Assembly (NCBI RefSeq): GCF_900478135.1
Contig: NZ_LS483470.1
Span: 3,247,001-3,311,000, forward strand
Length of the DNA stretch: 64,000 bases
Reading direction: 5' to 3'
Origin: Leminorella richardii
GTDB taxonomy: Bacteria; Pseudomonadota; Gammaproteobacteria; Enterobacterales; Enterobacteriaceae
Numbering within the stretch: position 1 is the first letter of the stretch; each line of letters starts with the position of its first letter. Below, in pieces: positions 25,108-33,832 of the stretch. The position numbers and the translations under genes are program-made. The notes under the pieces are model-generated. The model was not told the DNA's origin, did no database searches, and was given only the letters and a program-made list of their open reading frames with translations.

Positions 25108-26385
25108 ATGTCAAACGTCGATTTAACACAGCTGATCAACTGGCGGCGCGAATTCCACCGCTGCCCAGAGTTCGGTTGGTCCGAATTCACGACTACCGCG
25201 TGCCTGATTAAGATACTTCGCGCGATGGGGCTGGAAGTGCTCGCCGGACCGAAGATGATTAACCGAGACTTTATTTACGGCCGCACGCCCGCGCTGGTTG
25301 AAAGCGGGCTTGCGCGCGCAAAGGCAAACAGTGTCGACGAAGCGCTTTTAGCAGAGATGGACGGACTAACCGGCTGCGTCGCCATATTCGACAGCGGAAA
25401 ACCAGGGCCAACGGTCGCACTGCGTTTTGACATCGACTGCGTTTACGTACAGGAAACCGCAGAGGCGGAACATATACCAAACCGCGATGACTTTGCGTCT
25501 AAAAACCCCGGCATGATGCACGCCTGCGGCCACGACGGGCATGCGTCCATAGGGCTCGGCATCGCCAAGTGGCTGACGGAAAACGGAAACCAGCTTACCG
25601 GCAAAGTGAAAATCGTATTCCAACCCGCAGAAGAGGGAATGCGCGGAGGCCGCCCTGTCGCGGAGAGCGGTATCGTTGACGATGCCAACTATTTCCTCGG
25701 CATGCACTTAGGCTTTATCGCCAAGTCCGGCGAAATCGTTGTTAACCCCAATAACTTCCTTTGTACCACCAAAGTCGACTTTCGCTTCTACGGCGCGCCG
25801 GCCCACGCAGGAGCCGAGCCTCACCTTGGGATTAACGCACTGGCGGGAGCCTGCCACGCTGCAACCCAAATGCTGGGCATTTCCCGCCACGGCAAGGGCA
25901 TGTCGCGCGTTAACGTTGGGGTTATCAGAGCGGGAGAAGACCGCAACGTTATTCCTTCCTACGGTGAGCTCCAGGCTGAAGTGCGCGGGGAAAACGAAGA
26001 GATTAATTCCTTTATGGCACAGCAGATGCACCGCATTGCTGAAGGTGCAGCGCACAGCTTTAATCTGCGGCTGGAAAGTGAAATTATGGGAGAAGGCGTC
26101 GATCTGGTTAACGACAAGGAACTGGTCGAACTGCTAACCAACATCGTAAGACGCAATCCTGAACTTACTGCCGTGCAGCAGCGCTCATTCGGCGGCAGTG
26201 AAGACGCCACGACCATAGCCAAACGCGTCCAGCGCAACGGCGGTAAGTCTATTTACTTTATCGTCGGTGCCGATCTGGCCGCTGGTCATCATCAGGCAGA
26301 ATTTGACTTTGATGAGCGCCAGTTAAAAACCGCCGCTGATCTGTTTATCGGCTGTTTGCAGGATCTGATGGTAAATCCAGCCTAG
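25108..26385 (+). CDS. M20-family amidohydrolase, AbgA-like
   Basis: The 425-residue protein is a di-metal M20/M40 amidohydrolase close to AbgA, a subunit of the p-aminobenzoyl-glutamate hydrolase. Metal ligands are visible in RFDIDCVYV, in GMMHACGHDGHASIGLG and in FQPAEEGMRGGRPV. The dimerisation/lid region has AHAGAEPHLGINALAGA, and the C-terminal ligand lies in AAGHHQAEFDFDE. E. coli AbgA normally partners AbgB and the AbgT carrier; here the partner gene is a DcuC-like carrier and no AbgB is present. AAGGAAATGCACT precedes the ATG. The natural substrate is unknown. Confidence 0.82.
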   Translation: MSNVDLTQLINWRREFHRCPEFGWSEFTTTACLIKILRAMGLEVLAGPKMINRDFIYGRTPALVESGLARAKANSVDEALLAEMDGLTGCVAIFDSGKPGPTVALRFDIDCVYVQETAEAEHIPNRDDFASKNPGMMHACGHDGHASIGLGIAKWLTENGNQLTGKVKIVFQPAEEGMRGGRPVAESGIVDDANYFLGMHLGFIAKSGEIVVNPNNFLCTTKVDFRFYGAPAHAGAEPHLGINALAGACHAATQMLGISRHGKGMSRVNVGVIRAGEDRNVIPSYGELQAEVRGENEEINSFMAQQMHRIAEGAAHSFNLRLESEIMGEGVDLVNDKELVELLTNIVRRNPELTAVQQRSFGGSEDATTIAKRVQRNGGKSIYFIVGADLAAGHHQAEFDFDERQLKTAADLFIGCLQDLMVNPA

Positions 26386-26390
26386 AAAGA

Positions 26391-26419
26391 TAAAAAAATG
26401 CCGCTCGTAAGAGCGGCAT
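26391..26419. terminator. Bidirectional terminator between amidohydrolase and fklB
   Basis: Stem ATGCCGCTC (26398-26406) / GAGCGGCAT (26411-26419) lies 12 bp past the amidohydrolase stop. The A7 run to its left gives a T7 tract on the minus strand, so it mainly terminates fklB. Confidence 0.75.
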
Positions 26420-26437
26420 CTTCACACTGTCGATAGC

Positions 26438-27058
26438 TTACAGAATTTCTAACAGCTCTACGTCAAACACCAGCGTGCTGAACGGAGGAATCGACGAACC
26501 AGCGCCGCGCTCGCCGTAGGCCAGATTGTGAGGGATCGTTAAGCGCCACTTGGAGCCAACTGGCATCAGCGTCAACGCTTCAACCCAGCCGGCAATAACG
26601 CCGCTTACTGGGAACTCTGCCGGCTCGCCGCGTTGAACTGAACTGTCAAAAACCGTGCCGTCGATCAGTTGGCCAGTGTAGTGAACCCGTACGCGATCCT
26701 GACGTGCAGGAATGCTGCCTTCGCCCTGATGGAGAACCTCGAACTGCAATCCAGATTCAGTAGAGTTAACTTCGCTGCGCTTAGCGTTTTCTTCCAGAAA
26801 GCGCACGCCCTCTTCCGCCATTTTCTCTTGCTGTTCACGACGGGCACTGTCGGCGCGTTCGTGAATTTCACGCAGCGCGCGATGCACTACGTCAACCGAT
26901 ACTGACGGCTGGTTTCCCTGCAAAGAATCAATAAGCCCAGCAACCAGCGCATCCGGCATCAGCCCTTCCAGGCCTGACTCCAGCAGCTGTTGGCCTACCT
27001 GTAGGCCGATACCGTAACTGGCCTGTGCTTCAATGGTGTCAAAAGAGGGCTTCGTCAT
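26438..27058 (-). CDS. fklB: FKBP-type peptidyl-prolyl cis-trans isomerase FklB
   Basis: The 206-residue product is the same length as E. coli FklB (FKBP22). An N-terminal helical dimerisation domain (residues 1-90: TIEAQASYGIGLQVGQQL) precedes an FKBP catalytic domain with VRVHYTGQLIDGTVFDSS, the active-site LMPVGSKWRLTIP and AYGERGAGSSIPPFSTLVF. There is no signal peptide, so it acts in the cytoplasm. Confidence 0.96.
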   Translation of the reverse strand: MTKPSFDTIEAQASYGIGLQVGQQLLESGLEGLMPDALVAGLIDSLQGNQPSVSVDVVHRALREIHERADSARREQQEKMAEEGVRFLEENAKRSEVNSTESGLQFEVLHQGEGSIPARQDRVRVHYTGQLIDGTVFDSSVQRGEPAEFPVSGVIAGWVEALTLMPVGSKWRLTIPHNLAYGERGAGSSIPPFSTLVFDVELLEIL

Positions 27059-27155
27059 GGTTTTTCCTTAGCGTAATTGTTTTTAACGATGTTTTTATCA
27101 GTGAAAGGCTCGCAGCATATCACAGGAAATCCGGCAGAAAAAAGCGTTCTGCCGA

Positions 27156-28370
27156 TTAACCGGATGTCTCCCGATATGCCTGCGCCTCTCGCTCAAGATG
27201 ACTTCGGCTGAGTAACCACACGACCAGCGCCACCGCGCTCAATACCGCTCCCGCAATGCAGACATAGCGCCATTCCCCATATTGATAGGCGGTAGCGGAG
27301 ATCAGTGAGCCGAGCGCGCCGCCAATAAAGTAGCTGGTCATATAGCCTGCCGTCAGGCGGCTTCTGGCCTCGGGCATCATGCGGTAGATCGTTGACTGAT
27401 TAGTCACGTGTACACCCTGCACGGAAAAATCTAACGCGACAATGCCCACCACCAGCGCCGCCAGAGAGTATTCTCCCCAGGCAATAGGCAGCCAAGAAAG
27501 CAGCAGCAGTACCAGTCCTTGGGTTGTCGTGCGCGCTCCTTTACCCTTATCAGCCAGTTGCCCTGCTCCACTGGCGGCTAACGCTCCTGCGGCACCCACC
27601 AGTCCAAACAGGCCGATAGCCGCCTCGGAATAGCCATAAGGGGGAGACGCTAACAGAAAGGCCATTGACGTCCAGAGGATACTGAAGTTAGCAAAGGAGA
27701 GCGCCCCCAGTAGAGCACGGGTTTTCAGCGTAGCGCTGCGGCGAAACAGCGTAAATATGGAGCCAATCAGCTGAGGGTAGTTTAATCCCACCGGCTGCTT
27801 ATAATAGGGCAGCGCTCGCCACAGAATTAACGCCATCAGGATGGTTAGCGCTGAAGCCAGCCAGTATACGGTCCGCCAGCCTCCCAGCGTAGCCAGCGCC
27901 CCAGCAACGGTTCTGGCCAGCAGGATCCCCAGCAGCAGGCCGCTCATGATAATGCCCACCGCCTTGCCCCGTTTTGCCGGTTCTGCCAGCGTTGCGGCAA
28001 AGGGTACCAGCATCTGAGCCACGACGGAGAACAGCCCTGTCAGCGCTGTGCCAATAATAATGCCGGTAACCGTTGAAGACATAGCGGTAATCAGCATACC
28101 CGCAGCGGCCAGCAGCGTCATACCGACAATAAGCCCTCGACGCTCAAACATGTCCCCCAGCGGCACGATAAACATCAGCCCGACCGCATAGCCTAGCTGT
28201 GCTGCCGTCACGATAAATCCGGCCCGACTGACTGATAGATTAAACGCGTTAGCAATGGTTTCCAGCAGCGGCTGGGCATAGTAGTTACTAGCAACCACTA
28301 AACCGGTCGCGATAGACATGATAACGATCAGCGACGGCGTGAGTACCGGGCTCTGCGGGGCTTTTGTCAT
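27156..28370 (-). CDS. MFS transporter (DHA1-like drug/metabolite exporter)
   Basis: The 404-residue protein has 12 predicted membrane spans. It has the MFS loop 2-3 motif (GLMFIVPLGDMFERRGLIVG) and an antiporter-type motif in the fifth helix region (SGLLLGILLARTVAGALATLGGWR). It resembles YgaY/YnfM-type transporters, but I cannot name a substrate. It is divergent from ytfB and unlinked in strand from its other neighbours except fklB. Confidence 0.82.
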   Translation of the reverse strand: MTKAPQSPVLTPSLIVIMSIATGLVVASNYYAQPLLETIANAFNLSVSRAGFIVTAAQLGYAVGLMFIVPLGDMFERRGLIVGMTLLAAAGMLITAMSSTVTGIIIGTALTGLFSVVAQMLVPFAATLAEPAKRGKAVGIIMSGLLLGILLARTVAGALATLGGWRTVYWLASALTILMALILWRALPYYKQPVGLNYPQLIGSIFTLFRRSATLKTRALLGALSFANFSILWTSMAFLLASPPYGYSEAAIGLFGLVGAAGALAASGAGQLADKGKGARTTTQGLVLLLLSWLPIAWGEYSLAALVVGIVALDFSVQGVHVTNQSTIYRMMPEARSRLTAGYMTSYFIGGALGSLISATAYQYGEWRYVCIAGAVLSAVALVVWLLSRSHLEREAQAYRETSG

Positions 28371-28592
28371 AGTAGCTTGGGTAAGATTAAAAGTGTGGTA
28401 AAAAATATTTTAGTCTTAACCGTGTAGAAATAGCAGAAAAATACGCTTATTCGCCAAGATAAAAAAACGGCGGCGCCCAATTATTCGCAGGATATTTAAC
28501 GGGAATATGGGTAAAATCGTTTTATTGCACAGGTAACCTCTTGTCGTTTCAGCGTTAACGGATACCCTGTGCACAATCGGTGAGGAGGAGCT

Positions 28593-29339
28593 ATGCAGGC
28601 AAATAACGTCAATCAGCGGCGACGCGCGCAAGGCAGTGCCTTTAAAAATGCGCTCTCTGCGCTATGGCACCTGCCGGACCGCTTTCACTGGATGGCGCCG
28701 CTCCCCTATCCACATCGTAGGGGCGTACTTCTTGCCGTTCTGCTAATGCTGGTGGCTTTTCTTTGGCCAGCGGGCAGCGGATCGCCCGATGCTCCTGCTT
28801 CTGATTCACGGTCTGAAACAGCGGTTCCTCTCGCTCAGGGATCTTCTTCTGAATCAACTCAGGCGCCCGCGACTTCACCAACCGCCCAGAACAGCGTTGA
28901 ACCGCCCCCGATGGTCGAATCTGGGGCAGCCCCGTCGCAGCCCTCAGTTCAAACTCAGGAATCTACTACAACACCCGCCGGATCGCATCTAGAGACGGCA
29001 CAGGCTTCGGCTCAACCGCCCACAGAACAGCAGTCAACAGAACAGGCGTCGTCAACTCCAGCAGCCACGGCAGAAGGCGAATGGAAAGAGTTCACTATCC
29101 AGCGCGGCCACACTCTGACTCAGGTATTCAGGGATAATCATCTGGTCGTTAACGATGCATTTTTACTGGCTCAGGTCGAGGGGCCAGGGAAACCTGTTAA
29201 CGCGCTGAGAATCGGCCAGAAAGTGCGGGTTCGCATTGCCGAGGGGAATCAAGTTACTGGGTTAGAGGTGGAAATCACCCCTACCCAGTCGGCGCTGTTT
29301 ACTCGCCAAAGCAACGGGCGCTTTTTACGCGTTCACTGA
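28593..29339 (+). CDS. ytfB: OapA-family cell-division-associated protein YtfB
   Basis: The 248-residue product has the YtfB layout: a basic amphipathic N-terminus (residues 1-40, including WHLPDRFHWMAPLPYPHRRG), one membrane span (~46-60), a long Ser/Thr/Pro/Gln-rich periplasmic linker (~62-160) and a C-terminal LysM-like OapA domain (EFTIQRGHTLTQVFRDN ... LRIGQKVRVRI). Overproduced E. coli YtfB causes filamentation. The linker is longer than in E. coli (212 residues). AGGAGGAG precedes the ATG. Its 3' end overlaps the convergent DUF488 gene by 15 bp. Confidence 0.9.
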   Translation: MQANNVNQRRRAQGSAFKNALSALWHLPDRFHWMAPLPYPHRRGVLLAVLLMLVAFLWPAGSGSPDAPASDSRSETAVPLAQGSSSESTQAPATSPTAQNSVEPPPMVESGAAPSQPSVQTQESTTTPAGSHLETAQASAQPPTEQQSTEQASSTPAATAEGEWKEFTIQRGHTLTQVFRDNHLVVNDAFLLAQVEGPGKPVNALRIGQKVRVRIAEGNQVTGLEVEITPTQSALFTRQSNGRFLRVH

Positions 29340-29693
29340 TTTAAGCTTGCTGAGCAGGAAGCCCCTCAGCACAACGCCCTGATTGTGCTCAACGTCTCGG
29401 CTGCCGAACATCAGCGTCACGGTTTCGCCCTGCTTGAGCAGGGTCAGCAGCGGCTCCCAGCCTCTCTGCCCGTTCAGCTCCTCAATATAGTCGCGGCAAA
29501 ATGCATCCCACTGGCTGGGATCGGCATGAAAACGCTGGCGTAGTTCAGTGCTCGGCGCCACCTCTTTTAGCCAAACAACGCCCTTTAGACGCTCTTTGCT
29601 GATGCCTCGCGGCCAAAGCCTATCGGTGAGAAAGCTGTTCTTATCAGGCTGCGGCGGGGCATCGTAAACCCGCACCAGTCGAATGTTGCCCAT
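29325..29693 (-). CDS. DUF488 (YeaO-like) protein
   Basis: The 122-residue protein carries the DUF488 signature: VRVYDAPPQPDKNSFLTDRLWPRGIS near the N-terminus (positions ~7-32), then VAPSTELRQRFHADPSQWDAF and a C-terminal TLMFGSRDVEHNQGVVL. Function of the family is unknown. Its start is 75 bp downstream of the rplI terminator and its end overlaps the end of ytfB. Confidence 0.85.
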   Translation of the reverse strand: MGNIRLVRVYDAPPQPDKNSFLTDRLWPRGISKERLKGVVWLKEVAPSTELRQRFHADPSQWDAFCRDYIEELNGQRGWEPLLTLLKQGETVTLMFGSRDVEHNQGVVLRGFLLSKLKSVNA

Positions 29694-29767
29694 GTTGTCT
29701 TCCCCTGTAGGATGGTCACTGTCGATATTATCGGCAGATAGCCGGCAAAATGACAGCCGTATAAAGC

Positions 29768-29795
29768 AAAAACGCCAGCATTCGCTGGCGTTTTT
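29768..29795 (-). terminator. Terminator of the rpsF-priB-rpsR-rplI operon
   Basis: A perfect 12-bp stem AAAAACGCCAGC (29768-29779) / GCTGGCGTTTTT (29784-29795) with a four-base loop lies just past the rplI stop. T-tracts exist on both strands. Confidence 0.9.
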
Positions 29796-29816
29796 AACGG
29801 GTTAGAAGACGAGTAA

Positions 29817-30269
29817 TTAGTCTTCTGCAACCACAACTACGTTCAGCTTAGCAAATACTTCGCCGTGCAGTTGGAAATCAACGTCGTGGTCGCCCAGAGT
29901 GCGGATAGCACCAACAGGCAGACGAACTTCGCTCTTAGCCACAGCAACGCCGGCCGCGGTAACCGCGTCAGCAATGTCGCGAGTACCGATAGAGCCGAAC
30001 AGTTTGCCTTCATCGCCTGCTTTAGAAGCGATGGTGACGCTGCCCAGTTCAACGATCTTGGCGGCGCGAGCTTCAGCAGCGGCCAGAACGTCAGCCAGTT
30101 TGGCTTCCAGCTCTGCGCGACGCGCTTCGAAGAACTCAACGTTTTTCTTGGTTGCCGGAACCGCTTTACCCTGCGGAACCAGATAGTTACGGGCATAGCC
30201 CGCTTTTACATTAACTTGATCACCCAGGCTGCCCAGGTTAGCTACTTTATCAAGCAGAATAACTTGCAT
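29817..30269 (-). CDS. rplI: 50S ribosomal protein L9
   Basis: The 150-residue product is L9, an elongated two-domain protein of the large subunit. It starts MQVILLDKVANLGSLGDQVNVK and contains the L9 signature region GYARNYLVPQGKAVPAT, a connecting helix (~residues 40-75) and a C-terminal RNA-binding domain. It is the last gene of the rpsF-priB-rpsR-rplI operon, 35 bp after rpsR. Confidence 0.97.
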   Translation of the reverse strand: MQVILLDKVANLGSLGDQVNVKAGYARNYLVPQGKAVPATKKNVEFFEARRAELEAKLADVLAAAEARAAKIVELGSVTIASKAGDEGKLFGSIGTRDIADAVTAAGVAVAKSEVRLPVGAIRTLGDHDVDFQLHGEVFAKLNVVVVAED

Positions 30270-30304
30270 TACCGTATCCTCTTTAAGTTCTTGGAACGAA
30301 ACCG

Positions 30305-30857
<553 letters not shown>

Positions 30858-30864
30858 GGGCTAT

Positions 30865-31266
30865 TTACTCTTCAGAATCCCCAGCATCATCTGAGTCATC
30901 CTCGGCGGTTTCTTCAGCATAATCTTCGCGGCGATCGCGACGATCTTCTTTAGCTTTAACCATCGGAGATGCTTCAGTCACGGCATGCTTAGTACGCATA
31001 ACCATGCTGCGGATAACGGCATCGTTGAAACGGAAGTTAGTTTCCAGCTCATCGATCGCTTCCTGAGGTGCTTCAACGTTCAGAAGAACGTAGTGTGCCT
31101 TGTGCAGCTTGTTGATTGGGTAAGCCAGTTGACGGCGACCCCAGTCTTCCAAACGGTGAATTTCACCACCTGCGGCTTTGATTGCACCGGTATAGCGTTC
31201 GATCATGCCCGGAACTTGTTCGCTTTGGTCAGGATGGACCATAAAGACGATTTCGTAATGACGCAT
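30865..31266 (-). CDS. rpsF: 30S ribosomal protein S6
   Basis: The 133-residue product begins MRHYEIVFMVHPDQSEQVPG; the body matches S6 (WGRRQLAYPINKLHKAHYVL). The acidic C-terminus EETAEDDSDDAGDSEE is the tail modified with glutamates by RimK in E. coli. The start is the ATG at 31266, with AAGGAG seven bases upstream; a TTG at 31269 is not needed. First gene of the operon. Confidence 0.97.
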   Translation of the reverse strand: MRHYEIVFMVHPDQSEQVPGMIERYTGAIKAAGGEIHRLEDWGRRQLAYPINKLHKAHYVLLNVEAPQEAIDELETNFRFNDAVIRSMVMRTKHAVTEASPMVKAKEDRRDRREDYAEETAEDDSDDAGDSEE

Positions 31267-31360
31267 CAATAGCTCCTTACGGATTATTCAGCCTCCTGTC
31301 AGGGTCAGCCGCGGCCCATGGAAGCAAGGAACGTGTGTGAGAAAGACGGCTGAAAAAATT
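31267..31360 (-). promoter_or_regulatory. rpsF mRNA leader, probable S6:S18 autoregulatory site
   Basis: The minus-strand leader upstream of rpsF holds GGGCCGCGGCTGACCC-type pairing and a CAGCCG ... CGGCTG arrangement, followed by AGGAGGCTGAATAATCCG and then the Shine-Dalgarno. As I recall it, this closely resembles the E. coli rpsF leader, which is bound by the S6:S18 complex to repress the operon. The assignment rests on that resemblance, not on a computed fold. Confidence 0.5.
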
Positions 31361-31463
31361 GACGCGCAATTGTACGTTTATCACGGGCGAACTTCAAGGC
31401 CTGCGTTCTTGTTTACGCTTTTCGCCATAAAGCCATTGATAGTGTTGATAATATAAAGCGGGC

Positions 31464-31865
31464 TTAAAGGCCCGCAACGGCTTCAATCTCTAACGCCGAG
31501 CCAAAGTGCAGTTCACTGACGCCGGCCACAATGCGCGCCGGACGGTGATCGCCGATCCATTCGGCATAGATCTGATTGAACGTCGGCCAGTGCGCCATGT
31601 CGGCAATAAAAATGCGTACCTGAATCAGCCTGTCACGGCCGCTTCCCGCTGCGCGCAGTGAGGCATCAATATTGAACAACACCTGACGCGCCTGTTCGTC
31701 AAAGGGTCGGTCGGACAAGATATTGCCGCTAGGGCTTACCGGCAGCTGACCCGACAGATAAACCGTTGAACCGTGGACACAGGCGTGAGAATAGTGCCCA
31801 CCCGGCTTAGACAGTTCATCGCTGTTGACGCAGGCAATCGCGCCGTTTTCATTTTTCATACTCAT
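31464..31865 (-). CDS. RidA/YjgF-family protein (enamine/imine deaminase-like)
   Basis: The 133-residue protein belongs to the Rid superfamily: VYLSGQLPVSPSGNIL, FDEQARQVLFNIDASLRAAG, and VRIFIADMAHWPTFNQIYAEW with a C-terminal RPARIVAGVSELHFGSALEIEAVA. The arginine in RPAR corresponds to the catalytic Arg of RidA, which hydrolyses reactive 2-aminoacrylate-type enamines made by PLP enzymes. It is the third gene of an apparent operon starting with a PLP enzyme, 14 bp after the DUF2625 gene. That context supports a detoxifying or pathway role here. Confidence 0.85.
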   Translation of the reverse strand: MSMKNENGAIACVNSDELSKPGGHYSHACVHGSTVYLSGQLPVSPSGNILSDRPFDEQARQVLFNIDASLRAAGSGRDRLIQVRIFIADMAHWPTFNQIYAEWIGDHRPARIVAGVSELHFGSALEIEAVAGL

Positions 31866-31879
31866 TGATTCACCTATTT

Positions 31880-32539
31880 TTATCCCAGCTGCTGCCTGAA
31901 CTCCTGTGTCAGCGCCCAGTGTTCCGCGATGGGTACCGTAGCGCGCTCGCGTTCATCCAGCAGCCTATTTGGTTCAGTCCATAGAAAGGGGAAAAAGGCG
32001 TACACATCATCACCGCCGAGGGATGCCATGTCGCTACGCCAGCCCTGCCAGCGAACGGTTTGGTAAAACTGCGCTAAGTCGCCGCACAGCGCCCACCGTA
32101 GGAAGTCCGAGTACCCGACGTCAAGCGCTTCCCAGCCCAGAGAGTCCGGCGCGAGATAGTACACCTGACCGAGGTCTTCCCCTAGCCCGCCGCCGTTCAG
32201 GGCGAAAAAGCCGCCTGATGCATCGTCAGCAATCAGCAAAATCTGCATCGCCTGCTTCTTAGTCGCTAGCGCGGTCCACGCCGCCGGGCTGCGCGTCAGG
32301 CGGGGATGACCGGATCCCAAGATCCTCAGCCAGCCGCCGTCTATCAAAATACCGCCGGTTTCATACACCACGCTCCCCATTGGCGAACGCGTCGTCACCT
32401 GTAGCTGATGCAGAGCCTGTTCGGCAATCTCTGCCTCTTTGGGAAGCACCTCATAGTCATTGGTAGCGCCCTTCAGCCACTCCTGCACCATCGGCCATGC
32501 GGGTTCCTGTAGATTGATCAGTTCAGACAGCGGCTTCAC
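31880..32539 (-). CDS. DUF2625 domain protein
   Basis: The 219-residue soluble protein matches DUF2625: GGILIDGGWLRILGSGHPRL, then GGFFALNGGGLGEDLGQVYY and FLRWALCGDLAQFYQTVRW. No signal peptide or membrane span is visible. No biochemical role is known for the family. It sits between a PLP-dependent enzyme gene (32 bp upstream) and a RidA-family gene (14 bp downstream) on the same strand, so it probably acts in the same pathway. Confidence 0.82.
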   Translation of the reverse strand: MKPLSELINLQEPAWPMVQEWLKGATNDYEVLPKEAEIAEQALHQLQVTTRSPMGSVVYETGGILIDGGWLRILGSGHPRLTRSPAAWTALATKKQAMQILLIADDASGGFFALNGGGLGEDLGQVYYLAPDSLGWEALDVGYSDFLRWALCGDLAQFYQTVRWQGWRSDMASLGGDDVYAFFPFLWTEPNRLLDERERATVPIAEHWALTQEFRQQLG

Positions 32540-32571
32540 GCCTTTCCCCTATGTGTTGAAGATCCATATCA

Positions 32572-33708
32572 CTATGACGGAAAAATATCGCTCATCAGGT
32601 TACCCGCCTTCAGTCCGGTACCCGTCAGAATAACCACGGTAGTTTCTCCCGGTTTAATCACACCGCGAGACGTAAAGGCGTCAACGGCTGCCGCAGCCTG
32701 AGCGCTGGTTGGCTCAGCAAACAGCCCCATCGCCGTCAGCTTTTTCACCGCAGCGACAATGTCAGACTCGGACAGCGCGACCGTATCACCGCCGGAGCGG
32801 CGAATAGCCGCCAGCACTTCACGCAGGCGAACCGGGCTTCTGATAGCAGTGCCTTCAGCAATGGTCTTGTCATAGACGGTTTCAACCAGCTCGTCGCTGT
32901 TGGCCTGATAGGTGGCGTGGATCGGCGAACAGTTGGCGGGCTGCGCAATAAGAAGCTTCGGCAGCTTCTTGATTTGCCCTGCCGCTAACAGCTCGCAAAA
33001 GCCTATGTCACAGCCCAGCACGTTGCTGCCCGCACCGGTAGGAATAATCACGTTGTCAGGCGCCTTAAAGCCCAGCTCTTCCCACAGCTCGTAGGCCAGC
33101 GACTTCGTACCCTGCAAAAAGAACGGATGCCAGTTATGGCTGGCGTAAAAGGTAGTTTCCGACTGGCGAAGCGCCTCGTTTTCCGTATCCTGACGGCTGC
33201 CCGGCACGCCCTGAACTTCAGCGCCGAAAGAGCGGCTTTGCAGCAGCTTGGCCGGAGAGGTGGAGTCCGGCGCCAGAATGCGCGCCCTGATGCCCGCTGC
33301 CGCACAGGAGGCGGCAATCGCCGCGCCGCCGTTACCGGAGCTGTCTTCAATCAGTGATTCAACGCCGAGCTGCTTCAGAAAAGAGACCATCACCGACGCA
33401 CCGCGATCTTTAAAGCTGCTGGTCGGGTTAAACCATTCAAGTTTGAACAGTACGTCAACGCCGCCCCAGCGTTTCGCCACCAGCGGTGTGCAGCCTTCGC
33501 CCAGAGACACAGGGCGAGCAATCTCCACAGGCAGCGCAGCGCGATAGCGCCAGATAGAGCGCTCGCGGCTGTCAATATCGTCACGAGAGATACCCGGCAG
33601 CGGGGTAATCATCAGCGGCGCTCGACGATCCGAGCACCAGCGCAGTTCATTAATGTCGTAGGAAAGGCCGTTGCGTTCATCAACGTAGCGAGGGGCTGCG
33701 TTCTTCAT
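32572..33708 (-). CDS. Threonine-synthase-like fold-type II PLP enzyme
   Basis: From the ATG at 33708 (GGGAG eight bases upstream) the product is 378 residues; the longer frame adds 20 unlikely residues. The PLP lysine is K100 in NPTSSFKDRGASV. EDSSGNGGAAIAASCAAAG binds substrate, TGAGSNVLGCDIG is the phosphate-binding glycine-rich loop, and the end has ILTGTGLK. It resembles threonine synthase but could equally be a related beta-replacement or deaminating enzyme. The gene is not with thrA/thrB but with DUF2625 and ridA-like genes, which argues against the housekeeping ThrC role. Confidence 0.78.
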   Translation of the reverse strand: MKNAAPRYVDERNGLSYDINELRWCSDRRAPLMITPLPGISRDDIDSRERSIWRYRAALPVEIARPVSLGEGCTPLVAKRWGGVDVLFKLEWFNPTSSFKDRGASVMVSFLKQLGVESLIEDSSGNGGAAIAASCAAAGIRARILAPDSTSPAKLLQSRSFGAEVQGVPGSRQDTENEALRQSETTFYASHNWHPFFLQGTKSLAYELWEELGFKAPDNVIIPTGAGSNVLGCDIGFCELLAAGQIKKLPKLLIAQPANCSPIHATYQANSDELVETVYDKTIAEGTAIRSPVRLREVLAAIRRSGGDTVALSESDIVAAVKKLTAMGLFAEPTSAQAAAAVDAFTSRGVIKPGETTVVILTGTGLKAGNLMSDIFPS

Positions 33709-33832
33709 CCGTTGTTCTCCCATAGGTTCGATAAGAGGAATACTCCACTGCATCCCACGGTTATACACCGAGAAATAAACACAAACAATAAAGAATTATA
33801 CAAACTGTTAATTCAATCCATTTTATCTTTCT

